Virus record (IMG/VR): IMGVR_UViG_3300050821_004937
Location: 1-40,590 of that record
Origin: a virus
Reading direction: 5' to 3' (one strand)
DNA: 40,590 nucleotides
Shown here: piece by piece, positions 16,355 through 24,843 of the stretch
How the letters are laid out: every line of letters begins with the position of its first letter
How positions within the stretch are numbered: the stretch's first letter is position 1
Translations under genes and position numbers: made by a program
The notes under the pieces: generated by a model
Told to the model about the DNA's origin: nothing
Seen by the model: the letters and a program-made list of their open reading frames with translations, nothing else
The model's database searches: none

Positions 16355-16639
16355 CTATTGACCTGATGTAATGATGAGAAACCTTCCCGTTGTAACGTTG
16401 TCCTGGTTTTCAATGGTGAATGTGCAGATACCATTGGACACCGATGTTTCAACACGAGGAATGATCTGATACGAGTTATCCAAGGGATCAAGTTTCTGGA
16501 ATATGCACATGATGGGATAAGCTCCTCCAAGCGCAATTGTTCCCGCACTATCACCCGCTGCACCGGACCATTCACCAATCACCATGCGAACACCGGCACC
16601 AGGATATATTTGGTTCCGAATTGTCGTCGAAAATGCCAT
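16355..16639 (-). CDS. Small capsid-region protein
   Basis: 94 residues, MAFSTTIRNQIYPGAGVRMV. Compact beta-rich sequence with CTFTIENQDNVTTGRFLIITSG at the end. Follows the major capsid gene by 9 bp with an AGGAGG site. Likely a head decoration or completion protein by position; no family recognised. Confidence 0.6.
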   Translation of the reverse strand: MAFSTTIRNQIYPGAGVRMVIGEWSGAAGDSAGTIALGGAYPIMCIFQKLDPLDNSYQIIPRVETSVSNGICTFTIENQDNVTTGRFLIITSGQ

Positions 16640-16648
16640 AGAACCTCC

Positions 16649-17816
16649 TTAGGCTGTGACAGACGTTAGAAGTCCCAACTTCCGACGGTTATTCGTTGTG
16701 AGTTCCCCGGCCCAAAATACCTGTGCAACTTTGAGATCCTGGTTCGCTGGTTTGACCCATTCAGACATCGTGAAAAGACGACTCTGATGTTGGACAAGCT
16801 CAATCGCTTTCGAGTTCAAGAGATAAATATTTCCACTCGTCGCATTCGGGTCCCATGTCCACACAGCTTCCTTGTATTTCAGATTCGAGAAACCAAGGTC
16901 TCCCATGTTGACATCGGAGTAACGAACGGTAGGAATCAAGGTTGCCTCATAAGCCTCATAGCTCGTCTGATCAGACAAAAGCAGATCAGGTCCACCAGCA
17001 GGCATCTTAACAGAGACATTATCCCATGTGGTACGAAGGTCAGAGAGACCACGAGCAGCAAAGGAACCGGATGTTGTCTGAGTAGACTGCCACCACGTGT
17101 TTGTTCCACCGTTAATATCACCGACCGTGCCAGTATTAGAAATAATGGCATTAATAGGAGTGATATTAGGGCCAGTTTGAGCAGAAGAGAAGAGCTTGAT
17201 ATCAATCGTCTCTTTAAGGCTTGCAAGAGCGTTATCAATCTGCGCTTTCGCATAGTCAATCACTTGCGCCCTACCAGCATTCTGGAGTTCGATTCTTCCA
17301 GTCACACTAATAGACGCTGCTGCCTGTCTCCACTGATACTGGCTTGCTGTAAAATTATCTTGAATAGTAGTATCAAGAACATCATCGCTAGCGTAAAACC
17401 CAGCGGTTGAGTTACTACCATAAACCACCGATCTTACTATTGTTGCTCCACCTTCCTCCGTCACTCGCTTCTTGATCGTCAACCAAGCGAATAAGGGGAT
17501 TGCCTTGTGAATATTGTCTGCCAACTGCTTACCATACGTTGACAGCGTAGTCGCGATGAGGCTTGTGACATTCCTTTGTGTTAGCTCACGTTTCTGCGAC
17601 TTAAGTTATTCGTGAGAGCAGACTGTATATCCCTGGTTTCTCCAGGCCCTTGTCAGTCGTTCGAGCGCTTCGAGTCATTCGACTCCGATTGGCGCTTCGG
17701 TCTTGGCCACTTCTGGCTTTTAACCGATATTCGGGTTATGCACCGGAGAATTCCTTCTCCGATGGCCTATGTTGTTAAGCTGGACCGTAGGTGAATACTG
17801 TATCCGAAACTGCCAT
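16649..17816 (-). CDS. Major capsid protein, gene split by an intron (exons 17784-17816 and 16649-17584)
   Basis: Exon 1 begins at the ATG 17814-17816 after an AGAGAGGA ribosome site and encodes MAVSDTVFTYG before running into a stop two codons later. Exon 2 has no normal start that includes LTQRNVTSLIATTLSTYGKQ, which reads as genuine N-terminal capsid sequence continuing into LADNIHKAIPLFAWLTIKKR. Removing 17585-17783 joins the two in frame, giving 322 residues. The rest carries capsid features: SYEAYEATLIPTVRYSDVNMG, LGFSNLKYKEAVWTWDPN, GNIYLLNSKAIELVQH. The gene follows the scaffold gene, as expected. Without splicing only a protein started at the TTG 17522-17524 and lacking the N-terminus would form. 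Confidence 0.8.
17585..17783 (-). ncRNA. Small group I-type self-splicing intron in the capsid gene
   Basis: 199 nt, no internal ORF. By hand fold on the minus strand: P2 (10 bp, GGAA loop); P4 UCGGU/ACCGA with A-rich joints; P5 GCCA/UGGC; P6 AGCGC/GCGCU; P6a GAGUC/GACUC; P7 GACUG/CAGUC; P8 CCUGG/CCAGG; and the J8/7 sequence GAUAUA next to P7, the most recognisable group I core signature. P9 CUCACG/CGUGAG ends at the terminal G. Exon 1 ends in GGU, pairing with GCC so that U faces G, and exon 2 starts CUA, complementary to the adjacent UAG (P10). P3 is weak in this fold (three GC pairs), so exact ends are less certain than the call itself. Confidence 0.78.
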
Positions 17817-17851
17817 GGTGATTCCTCTCTTTACCCCTTACTCTGTTGAAT

Positions 17852-18742
17852 CTATTTCGACGACTTCACTACAAATCTTGTTTCTTTGTCTCCTCTCAAC
17901 TGCGCGTCCATGGATTTCATCATGAGTTCATCCATGCTCCCAACTTCAACGACATTCTTTGTTTGTGATTGTGTGGAAGGACCGGCTGTGACAACCCCCT
18001 TCTTGTCATTCACCATTCCCATTGCTTGCTGCTGTGCGCTTGTCTTCATTGAATTAAACCACTGGTCTGCTAGACGATAACCTTCTTCAAGAGTACGGCC
18101 ATTACGCTCAGCCCAGTCAAGGGCTTGCTCTAAAAGACTCACTCCCTCGCCCTTATCATTCAATCCAATCTTGTCTAAATCCTTCGCATTGGGATGAACT
18201 TCAAAGAGATTCTTAAGCTCCATCTCCGTGCGGAGAGCCTGTTGATCGGACTGAATCTTTTGAACGAGAGGTTGTGCCCAACTCGCCATCATGCGAGCTT
18301 GAATTTGCTGCATCTTGGTCGCATCACCATTTGAAGCGTCAAGTATTGCTTCCTGCCACTCTTGAGGAGATGCGAACTGCTGAGGCTGTGACTGTTGAAT
18401 TTGCTGTTGCTGTTGAACACCTTGACCGGCCTGAGCGGTTCTTTGCTGCGCCTGCCACCACTGCACAAAAGGCTGATAGTTAATCAGCTTGTCTAGGGCA
18501 GAGGCTTTTTCCTCTAAAGGCTTATATTTCTCTGCGACGGATGATTCGCGTTTACTGATCTCCTCAGTTGCGCGTTTCTTCCAAGATTCAATAACCGGAT
18601 CTAATCCGGCCCGTTGCTCTGGAGTGAGGGACGTAAGTGCATTCTCATCCAGAGAAAACGGATCGGACGGCGCTGCTGGAATTGGAGCAGCAGCCGGTAT
18701 ATCTGCCGGAGGTGGTGCTTGAATAGTTTGCTCTTCACTCAT
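17852..18742 (-). CDS. Scaffolding protein
   Basis: 296 residues, MSEEQTIQAPPPADIPAAAP. The N-terminus is disordered and Pro/Ala-rich, followed by a long helical charged region (60-250), a Gln-rich stretch and a short basic C-terminus (GDKETRFVVKSSK) of the kind that binds capsid protein. Located directly before the capsid gene and after portal, the standard scaffold position. Assignment rests on composition and position. Confidence 0.7.
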   Translation of the reverse strand: MSEEQTIQAPPPADIPAAAPIPAAPSDPFSLDENALTSLTPEQRAGLDPVIESWKKRATEEISKRESSVAEKYKPLEEKASALDKLINYQPFVQWWQAQQRTAQAGQGVQQQQQIQQSQPQQFASPQEWQEAILDASNGDATKMQQIQARMMASWAQPLVQKIQSDQQALRTEMELKNLFEVHPNAKDLDKIGLNDKGEGVSLLEQALDWAERNGRTLEEGYRLADQWFNSMKTSAQQQAMGMVNDKKGVVTAGPSTQSQTKNVVEVGSMDELMMKSMDAQLRGDKETRFVVKSSK

Positions 18743-18767
18743 AATCTATCCCTTAAGGTCGATGACC

Positions 18768-19079
18768 TTAGCTCGGACTAATCTGCACGTTGGGAGTCAC
18801 CTTCTGCGCCACTTGACTTGCCATCCCAGCTTGGTCTTCTCCGCCATAACTATCACCTCCACCGAGAGGGGAAACAGACATGACGCGGAACTTGCCGTCG
18901 GATTCGAGCATGCCATGAACCTCGCAAGCCAGATCACTTCCTGGCTGTGCGTCTTTGAATGCTTTCATCTCATCTGGGGTCAGCTTAATTTCACGGGACA
19001 TCTCTTCCGGTTTATCCATCTCTGGACTTTTGCCGGACTCTTTGTCCCGCATCTTCTGGAGATATTCTCCTACGGGCAT
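18768..19079 (-). CDS. Small acidic head-region protein
   Basis: 103 residues, MPVGEYLQKMRDKESGKSPE. The ATG shares a base with the upstream TAA (TAATG). The central part IKLTPDEMKAFKDAQPGSDLACEVHGMLES is followed by a glycine-rich stretch GGGDSYGGEDQAG. It lies between portal and scaffold. No known family; possibly a head-assembly accessory protein. Confidence 0.6.
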   Translation of the reverse strand: MPVGEYLQKMRDKESGKSPEMDKPEEMSREIKLTPDEMKAFKDAQPGSDLACEVHGMLESDGKFRVMSVSPLGGGDSYGGEDQAGMASQVAQKVTPNVQISPS

Positions 19080-19240
19080 TATTTCTTACCTTTGTTGGAA
19101 CCAGGATTGTTGAATCCATGAGATCCACCAACATCATTCACAACATTCATGTCCCACTGCTCCATACCGTCAAGAGTGGAACCAAGAACAGACCCAGAAT
19201 CCGGCTTGTGCGTATCGTTGATCTTTCCTTTGTCTGACAT
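19079..19240 (-). CDS. Short unstructured protein (53 aa)
   Basis: Starts MSDKGKINDTHKPDSGSVLG after a GGAGG site and ends ...NNPGSNKGKK at TAA 19079-19081, overlapping the next ATG. Rich in Gly, Asn, Asp and Ser, probably disordered. The ribosome site and exact stop/start overlap support a real gene. Function unknown. Confidence 0.55.
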   Translation of the reverse strand: MSDKGKINDTHKPDSGSVLGSTLDGMEQWDMNVVNDVGGSHGFNNPGSNKGKK

Positions 19241-19260
19241 AACTACCTCCTGTTGATTCG

Positions 19261-19533
19261 TTATCTTTTTCTTAAAGATTCCATCGCATGACGATGGGAG
19301 ATACGGTCAAAAGACGATGCGCCGTGGTGACGGTCTCCTGCTTCGCGCAAATGACAGCGTTCAAGCCACGCTTTCTTTTCACCACGACTAGAGATAAATT
19401 TTGGACCGGGATGCTCTTCACTCGCAATATGCTCATCCCAGTAAGGTTCCTTAAAATAGATATCAATGGGTCCGCGACAAGATCCCTTGTCAACTAAAAC
19501 AAAACCTTCTTTAGTTCCGAGATACCGCGCCAT
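19261..19533 (-). CDS. Small basic head-region protein
   Basis: 90 residues, MARYLGTKEGFVLVDKGSCR. The start overlaps the upstream stop (TAATG). It contains HLREAGDRHHGASSFDRISHRH, histidine- and arginine-rich, which could bind metal or nucleic acid. Part of the small-gene string between portal and scaffold. No family recognised. Confidence 0.55.
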   Translation of the reverse strand: MARYLGTKEGFVLVDKGSCRGPIDIYFKEPYWDEHIASEEHPGPKFISSRGEKKAWLERCHLREAGDRHHGASSFDRISHRHAMESLRKR

Positions 19534-19748
19534 TACATGCTTCCTGGAATGAAATCCATGGGGAACGGGTTATAATCTCTAAGCAAAGACTTCTTCTTAC
19601 TACCGTTCTTAATGTGAATATTTTCTCTGTAAGCTTCCTTCTTAGAAATCCTGCGCCTAATAAGACCGACAACTGCGTGAGGCATATGAGCGCCGGGATC
19701 TGGGATCTTTTTCCCAAGCTGACTTGCAAGTTTTCTAAACCTATCCAT
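19533..19748 (-). CDS. Small basic protein after portal
   Basis: 71 residues, MDRFRKLASQLGKKIPDPGA. The start lies inside the last codons of portal and the stop overlaps the next gene. Strongly basic (RRRISKKEAY, GSKKKSLLRDY). Unknown function; probably translated with portal. Confidence 0.5.
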   Translation of the reverse strand: MDRFRKLASQLGKKIPDPGAHMPHAVVGLIRRRISKKEAYRENIHIKNGSKKKSLLRDYNPFPMDFIPGSM

Positions 19749-21834
19749 TGGTCACTCCATTGGTTATGCCATTGGCGGGGGTACGGAACTGCTCCAAGAT
19801 TGATTTGACGAGAGTTTTCTGAATGTCGTGTTGATTCTTCATTTTGTCCACGGCAAGCTTTTCTTTCATGCCCTGAAGCTTCAACTGTTGCTCTGCCATC
19901 TTCCCTTGAAGCTTCACTTTGGTTTCGGCTTGTTTGGCTTGAACCTTTGCTTGGATCTCCATCATCTTAGGAGGGGTAGAAGGGGGAGACTGATCTGCCA
20001 AATCCATGACCGGCTCCATGCCCATGAGCCCAACGAGCCTCGAAAACTCTCGGGCGAATTCCTTGGCGGCTGGAGAACCGGGCTGGACACCGGCCATTTG
20101 CATAACGGGGACCATTTTCTCCATGATCTGAAGCTGAGACTCACGGTCCATGGGAACAGTGGAACCAGCAAGCACATCCACATCCATATCGCCAAGAATG
20201 TCTTGCCGGTTCCACGAGAACGCAAAATCTTGCTGGAAACTCTGACCTGCTACGGGGTTGGGTTGTTGCTGTTGGGGTTGCTGTGGAGCACCTGGTGCAC
20301 CACCTGGAGCCTGACCTTGAGGAGAAGCGCCCGGCATCATGGGCTGAGCAGAAGGACGGCCCGGAAGCATGTTCATGATCTTTTTCTGAACGGCACGAGG
20401 ACCAACGATACGGGCAATCTTAGGCAAATCGTACTCTTTCTGCATGATTGCGAGTAATTTTCGAGCGACTTCTGCTATACAGTCTTCAAGAACGTCCACT
20501 TTCTCATCAGCACGAGCCTTTCCGCCCATCATCTGCATGCGGAGTTCACCCAAGGTTCTCGTTTGAGTTTTGGCCTGTCCGCCTTGATCGGTTTGAGTTT
20601 GACCAGCGATTGATCGCCATACGTCATAAACCTGATTCCAAATCCCATATGCATCGGACTGGACTGGAGCATAAGGGGGGATAAAAATCTTGTCTTTGGC
20701 ACCTTGAGTTTGGGCCTGAATCACTGCACCATCGTTCGCATCTTTGAACTTCGCCATCTCGTCCAGAGTGAAAGTCTCCGCATCCACAATCATTTGCCTA
20801 TTCCAACGCTTCAGGTGATTCAGTTCAATGGAAAGAATCTTGGTGAGTTCAATAATTTGGCCTTCGTGCGGGGCGATATCCGACATTGGATACACGTCAC
20901 CCGGAACAGGATTAAAGTAGAACTGCACGAAGGGGAAACCACCATTTAAATACTCAGGCAGGGGGATTTCTCTTAAATATTTCTTCATTCCAGGAGAAAC
21001 GGTGCGAATCATCTGGTTATCTAAGTCGTAGATCTCCCAGAGAGTTACTGACCGAACGTCTTTGCCGAAACTTTCCTTTATCGAATCGGGCGTATCGTAA
21101 GGAACATTCGGATCATCAACAAAAGCGGATGGCTTAAGCTCATCAGTGTTCTGATATATCCCCGAATCACAGATAGCGCGATAGGGTTTGACGATTTTGT
21201 GCGCCATCCACCTGGCGTTATGGGTGGCGGGGAAGGTAGCAGAGGGGTCGAAGATGATGTCTTTGTAAGGGACATAATAGGCGAAAACGTTTTCTGATTT
21301 TATGTACTCGTTTGTGTCAACCTGGCTGTATTTCTTGGGGCGACCAGGTCCCTTCTTCTCTTCCTTCGGTTGACTCTCAACTGTCCCGAATTCAGCAGCA
21401 TAGCCCAGCTTAATCCAGGAGTGGCCAATAAGCAGAGATTCGAGCAAAGCCATCTTTATCTGGTTTTTTAGCTTTAACTCGCCCCAAGTGTAATTTAGTA
21501 TCTGTTCTGCTATTTGAGCCGCACCAATGTCCTCAACTCGCTTGGCGTTAACAGTGATCCATGGGTCTTTAAAATATAGTCGCGCAATTTCAGTTTTAAC
21601 GTATGCGAAAACGAGGTTGACTGGCACGACCGGGATGGATACGGCGGATTGAAGAAAGTCCCAATTACCTTTGTACTCATTGACAAATCTCTTCCAGCCT
21701 GATTTGTTGCCGATCTGGTCACGGAACTGGATGGTGGACTGGATGGTACGGAGCCACGCTTCAACTTCTTCTCTTTCAGAGGAAGGGTTAGGTGTTTCAG
21801 AGATGCCGACTTTTTCTTTTTTATCGTCTGCCAT
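19741..21834 (-). CDS. Portal protein (P22 gp1-like)
   Basis: 697 residues, close to the 725 of P22 portal. Core portal features: NLVFAYVKTEIARLYFKDPWITVNAK, AEQILNYTWGELKLKNQIKMALLESLLIGHSWIKLGY, VPYKDIIFDPSA, PFVQFYFNPVPGDVYPMSDI and a long channel-region helix. The C-terminal 200 residues are Pro/Gln-rich then coiled coil (QAKVQAKQAETKVKLQGKM), like the P22 barrel. Forms the dodecameric DNA entry ring. There is no recognisable ribosome site before the ATG; it is immediately preceded by a hairpin with a U run. Confidence 0.88.
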   Translation of the reverse strand: MADDKKEKVGISETPNPSSEREEVEAWLRTIQSTIQFRDQIGNKSGWKRFVNEYKGNWDFLQSAVSIPVVPVNLVFAYVKTEIARLYFKDPWITVNAKRVEDIGAAQIAEQILNYTWGELKLKNQIKMALLESLLIGHSWIKLGYAAEFGTVESQPKEEKKGPGRPKKYSQVDTNEYIKSENVFAYYVPYKDIIFDPSATFPATHNARWMAHKIVKPYRAICDSGIYQNTDELKPSAFVDDPNVPYDTPDSIKESFGKDVRSVTLWEIYDLDNQMIRTVSPGMKKYLREIPLPEYLNGGFPFVQFYFNPVPGDVYPMSDIAPHEGQIIELTKILSIELNHLKRWNRQMIVDAETFTLDEMAKFKDANDGAVIQAQTQGAKDKIFIPPYAPVQSDAYGIWNQVYDVWRSIAGQTQTDQGGQAKTQTRTLGELRMQMMGGKARADEKVDVLEDCIAEVARKLLAIMQKEYDLPKIARIVGPRAVQKKIMNMLPGRPSAQPMMPGASPQGQAPGGAPGAPQQPQQQQPNPVAGQSFQQDFAFSWNRQDILGDMDVDVLAGSTVPMDRESQLQIMEKMVPVMQMAGVQPGSPAAKEFAREFSRLVGLMGMEPVMDLADQSPPSTPPKMMEIQAKVQAKQAETKVKLQGKMAEQQLKLQGMKEKLAVDKMKNQHDIQKTLVKSILEQFRTPANGITNGVTNG

Positions 21835-21837
21835 TAA

Positions 21838-21891
21838 AAAGCCTGTGCAAAGTTGACGCGGGTGTAGCCGCGCTGCCTCTACACAGGCTTT
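21838..21891 (-). promoter_or_regulatory. Structured RNA element 1 directly before portal, terminator-like
   Basis: As minus-strand RNA a 10-bp outer helix (AAAGCCUGUG with CACAGGCUUU) is followed by a U run ending 3 nt before the portal ATG. Inside, AGAG pairs with CUUU and CGCGG with CCGCG, leaving a loop CUACAC that is exactly complementary to GUGUAG at the 5' base, so a pseudoknot is possible. Could be an attenuator, a translation switch or part of a new RNA motif. Confidence 0.6.
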
Positions 21892-21909
21892 GTGTATATC
21901 TAGACATAA

Positions 21910-21954
21910 AAACGCTCGCGAGGACGGCCTAAGCCTGCTCCTACACGAGCGTTT
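21910..21954 (-). promoter_or_regulatory. Structured RNA element 2, tandem to element 1
   Basis: As minus-strand RNA, AAACGCUCG pairs with CGAGCGUUU (9 bp), enclosing AGGA/UCCU and GGC-UUAG-GCC, and followed by UUUUUAUG. It shares GUGUAG-(G/A)-GCAG and CGUC with element 1 in the same order, so the two look like diverged copies of one motif. It lies in the 189-nt gap between 22024 and portal. Confidence 0.55.
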
Positions 21955-21957
21955 AAA

Positions 21958-22000
21958 TGTGAAACAAAATTGTTATGCCAATGGAATTGTGAACAAAATT
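21958..22000. repeat. Direct repeats upstream of the RNA elements
   Basis: TGTGAAACAAAATT (21958-21971) and TGTGAACAAAATT (21988-22000) are near-identical direct repeats about 30 bp apart, i.e. three helical turns, just upstream of the tandem hairpins in the minus direction. Possible protein-binding sites for a portal-operon regulator. Confidence 0.4.
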
Positions 22001-22023
22001 CTAATTAAATGCAAGTAAAATCT

Positions 22024-22254
22024 TCATCTTTGTGCTGGCTTATAGAATCCAAACTTCACAAAAGACGGATCAAGGAAGCGCGGGAACGGGTGATCTTTCC
22101 CATCCTTGGTCTTGAATAAAGACTCAAGAACAATCTCAATAATTTCATTTTCATAAAGGTATTTAAAATCAACCTTATCACCCAATGAAACATATCCTGT
22201 TTTAGGATCTTTCATTAGAACCTTATAATATTCACCATTCACCCTAGCAATCAT
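22024..22254 (-). CDS. Small protein after terminase
   Basis: 76 residues, MIARVNGEYYKVLMKDPKTG. The ATG overlaps the TerL stop (ATGA). A compact alpha/beta sequence with VDFKYLYENEIIEIVLESLF. No family recognised. It is the last gene before the structured intergenic region that precedes portal. Confidence 0.6.
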   Translation of the reverse strand: MIARVNGEYYKVLMKDPKTGYVSLGDKVDFKYLYENEIIEIVLESLFKTKDGKDHPFPRFLDPSFVKFGFYKPAQR

Positions 22255-23739
22255 CCAACTTCCCTTAAAAACCTCTCATAGATCGTCTTCTCACCTTGAG
22301 GCATATGATTCTTAAGCCACCAATTGACCGTCATATACCCTTCGTCTTTCGCTTGCGCGACTCCGACCGACGGGATGAGGAATTGGATACACCTGGATAG
22401 AGCGTCGATAAGGTCATCGTATTTTCCTCTAGGAAACGAAAGCAGTTCATCAACAAGCTCGTGCATATCTGAGCGAAGTTCAATAAGTCCTTGCTCAAAG
22501 AGTGGTTGTAGAGATCGTATACGTTCCTCTTTATTAATTGTTTTTTCACCTGATCCAGTTCGCCCGATGCGTAACTCATCAATTCCAAAATAAATGCCAG
22601 TCTCTCTCTGTCTTCTTTCAATCTCATACTTGAGCGTTTTTTGGAATGCGAATGTTTCAATGCCGACACGTTTTAGTCTCCACTTTTTTACGAGGTCAAA
22701 TACAATAGTAACAAGCTCAGAAGGAACAACACGCTTCCTAACGAAATCAACAATACGTATTGAACGGCTCTTGAACATACCCGCAACAATAAACGCCGAA
22801 TAATCGGCATCACGGGAGAGGCTATGAGCAGGATCAATACTAAGATACAGATTTTCAGGATGAGGACTACCCGGTGCATAATATTTTATCCACTCCTTCT
22901 TAAAGTCCGCTGCTTCTTGTTCGATGGGATTGTTGAGGTACCAACAAGAGAAAAGAGTAGGTCCGAGCTTATTGCGTAAAAACTGCAATTTTTCAAGCGT
23001 GAATTTTTCAGGAAATATCGGCGCTGTTCTACTGTCATCAACATAAGCGGAGCGAAGTAACACATCCCAAATGCCTTCTTCAATGAGGTCTCCATAGGCA
23101 TCATCCATAGACCATCTAGTTCCAACAACCCATAATTCACCATTGGGTTCGAGGAGGGCCATGAGTGAGTTGATGTAATCTTTGACCTTCGCCCTCTGCT
23201 CCGGCGTTGCAACATTCTCCCGCGCGACAAGGTCATCCGCGATGATGAGGTCATAGTGTTGTGAGGTTTGTTCTTTCTCAAGGCCCGTCGTCGCAATCGT
23301 CGGCGCATCCAGAATCACCGTCCTCTGTTTGATCGTTATCTCGTCTTGATTCCAATGACCACTCTCGAACGCCCCAAAATACTGCGAGAGTATCTGACCC
23401 CGGACAAGGTAAGCTGTGATACTTCTCAAAAACTTCCGTGCATTGTCCCATGTGTTATTCGCGATCAAGATACGGATGTTGGGATTCTTTAGCATCCGCA
23501 TAATCGCTCCACCTTTTGTTATGATGGAGGATTTTAGATGATCGCGCGGTAATAGAAATAGTTTAAACTTAGAGGGCTTGCGAACGTGCCTAGAGATATC
23601 CCGATGTATCGCATCATTCGCAGACCAATCTTTGTAGCCAAGAATAACCTTGCAGAGAAACTTAAGATCTTCTCTGCAACGATACTTGACTTCTTCTATG
23701 AGTTGCGCTTTACTTAATGGTTTCTTTTCTTCCGTACAT
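22251..23739 (-). CDS. Terminase large subunit (TerL); start region out of frame by one base
   Basis: Packaging ATPase and nuclease. The frame that includes LLPRDHLKSSIIT (P-loop variant), YDLIIADDLV (Walker B) and the nuclease motifs SIDPAHS, VGIETFAFQK and KYDDLIDALS is open from 23750, but contains no ATG, GTG or TTG before the internal ATG at 23501, which would remove the P-loop. The ATG at 23737-23739, with AAGGGTGGG upstream, is in another frame and stops after 9 codons. Dropping one A from the A4 run at 23725-23728 joins them into a 495-residue TerL beginning MYGRKKPLSKAQLIEEVKYR. Sequencing error, real mutation or programmed +1 shift are all possible. Confidence 0.85.
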
Positions 23740-23750
23740 ACAACCCACCC

Positions 23751-24431
23751 TTATGCCAATTCTTTCTGCCACCACGAGTAACCTTCATACTTCATTGCCT
23801 CTGCTTTGAGCAGAACGCGGCAATCATAATCAAGATAATCTGGACGATTAACAAGCCTACGTCCTTCATTAAGTTCGAGAGGTTTGTTCTCACAGATACC
23901 ACCAATCGCCGCATAGTTCCACCCCTTCTTTCTTGCGCGTCTGGTCCACTCGTTTACTTCAGATCCATACTGCTTGAAAGCGCAGAGGATTCCGCCCACA
24001 TCAACAACCGCTTTCATGCGCCACACAACGATGTCATCTGGCTCCCGGTCATTCACAACAAACTCGCCCACTTTGAGGCTCGGGGAACCGCCGACAATAG
24101 CAATCTTTGGATCGTAATCGAAAACATCTTTCATGCGGGGCCACCAATTCTCAGACACAAGAGCATCAGCGGGAACGGTTGCAAAGAATTCTGAACTGCA
24201 TCCAGCCATACCAAAGTTTATAGCTCCTACTATTCCGTGACTTTTGGTTGTGAGGACAACGTCATCAGAGTACGTGACAAGTTCTGTATAAAAAGCAAAA
24301 TCTGTGTTCTCATTATAAGGGCTGTAGACAATCATCAGATCATGCTTGTGTGTTCTGTTCTTGAGTTGAACGAGAGAGGGAATTGTGCAGGACTCACCGA
24401 CTGTCGGCATGAGGATTGTGAGTTCGTTCAT
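23751..24431 (-). CDS. GT2-type glycosyltransferase
   Basis: 226 residues. GT-A features: ELTILMPTVGE at the N-terminus, VLTTKSHGIVGAINFGMAGCSSEFFATVPADALV (the DXD-like position is PADA, weaker than usual), ARKKGWNYAAIGG. The C-terminal helix ends YSWWQKELA. Lies directly before terL, away from the main glycosylation block, giving the phage four glycosyltransferase domains. Activity is less certain because of the DXD variant. Confidence 0.65.
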   Translation of the reverse strand: MNELTILMPTVGESCTIPSLVQLKNRTHKHDLMIVYSPYNENTDFAFYTELVTYSDDVVLTTKSHGIVGAINFGMAGCSSEFFATVPADALVSENWWPRMKDVFDYDPKIAIVGGSPSLKVGEFVVNDREPDDIVVWRMKAVVDVGGILCAFKQYGSEVNEWTRRARKKGWNYAAIGGICENKPLELNEGRRLVNRPDYLDYDCRVLLKAEAMKYEGYSWWQKELA

Positions 24432-24576
24432 TTGATTCGTTATCTTTTAAAAGTCCTACCTAAGAATGAGAATGACAGCCACTTAACACCAGAAGATGTA
24501 ACTTCAAGAGTTGGACATAGATGCTTTCTAATAAAGAATCTTGAATTGAGATTTATCCGCTTGGATCTTTTTGATT
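24432..24576. other. 145-bp gap before the glycosyltransferase
   Basis: No supported gene. A minus-strand open frame here runs through the previous gene's coding region and has no ribosome site. No strong hairpin was seen; possible promoter for the glycosyltransferase-terL genes, but no clear -35/-10 pair. Confidence 0.4.
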
Positions 24577-24843
24577 TCACTTCTCTTTCTCCCACTTGGC
24601 GAGGGCTTCTTTGGCCAATTGACTGGCCCATTGACCATGCACCAACCAATCCGGAATGTCCTTTTTATCTATTGTGGCTATTTTTGTTAGCGCCTTTTCC
24701 AACCCCTTCGCCTTCTCGATGGCTGCGAGATAGCCACGACAAAATTCATATTTCAAGCTATGTGATTCGCTGAAACAGCGACCTTCTATTTTGACTGACT
24801 CGCAAAACTCTCTCGCCTCTTTTTCGGTCACTTTGTCTTCCAT
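24577..24843 (-). CDS. Small helical protein, unknown
   Basis: 88 residues, MEDKVTEKEAREFCESVKIE; charged and helical with three cysteines. Start overlaps the previous gene by 16 bp. Last gene of the overlapping minigene string 24577-26732. No family recognised. Confidence 0.55.
   Translation of the reverse strand: MEDKVTEKEAREFCESVKIEGRCFSESHSLKYEFCRGYLAAIEKAKGLEKALTKIATIDKKDIPDWLVHGQWASQLAKEALAKWEKEK

Noticed and set aside
16787-17410. Long plus-strand ORF (207 codons) over the capsid gene
   Set aside because: Antisense to the capsid protein; arginine/isoleucine-rich shadow composition.
19828-20457. Long plus-strand ORF (209 codons) over portal
   Set aside because: Antisense to the portal coding region, leucine/histidine-rich composition and no ribosome site; a shadow frame.
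21838-21954. Twister or hammerhead ribozyme
   Set aside because: The pseudoknotted shape recalls twister, but I could not match the conserved nucleotides of either class.
24440-24649. Minus-strand ORF crossing the gap before the glycosyltransferase
   Set aside because: Two thirds of it overlaps the previous gene in another frame; low complexity and no ribosome site.
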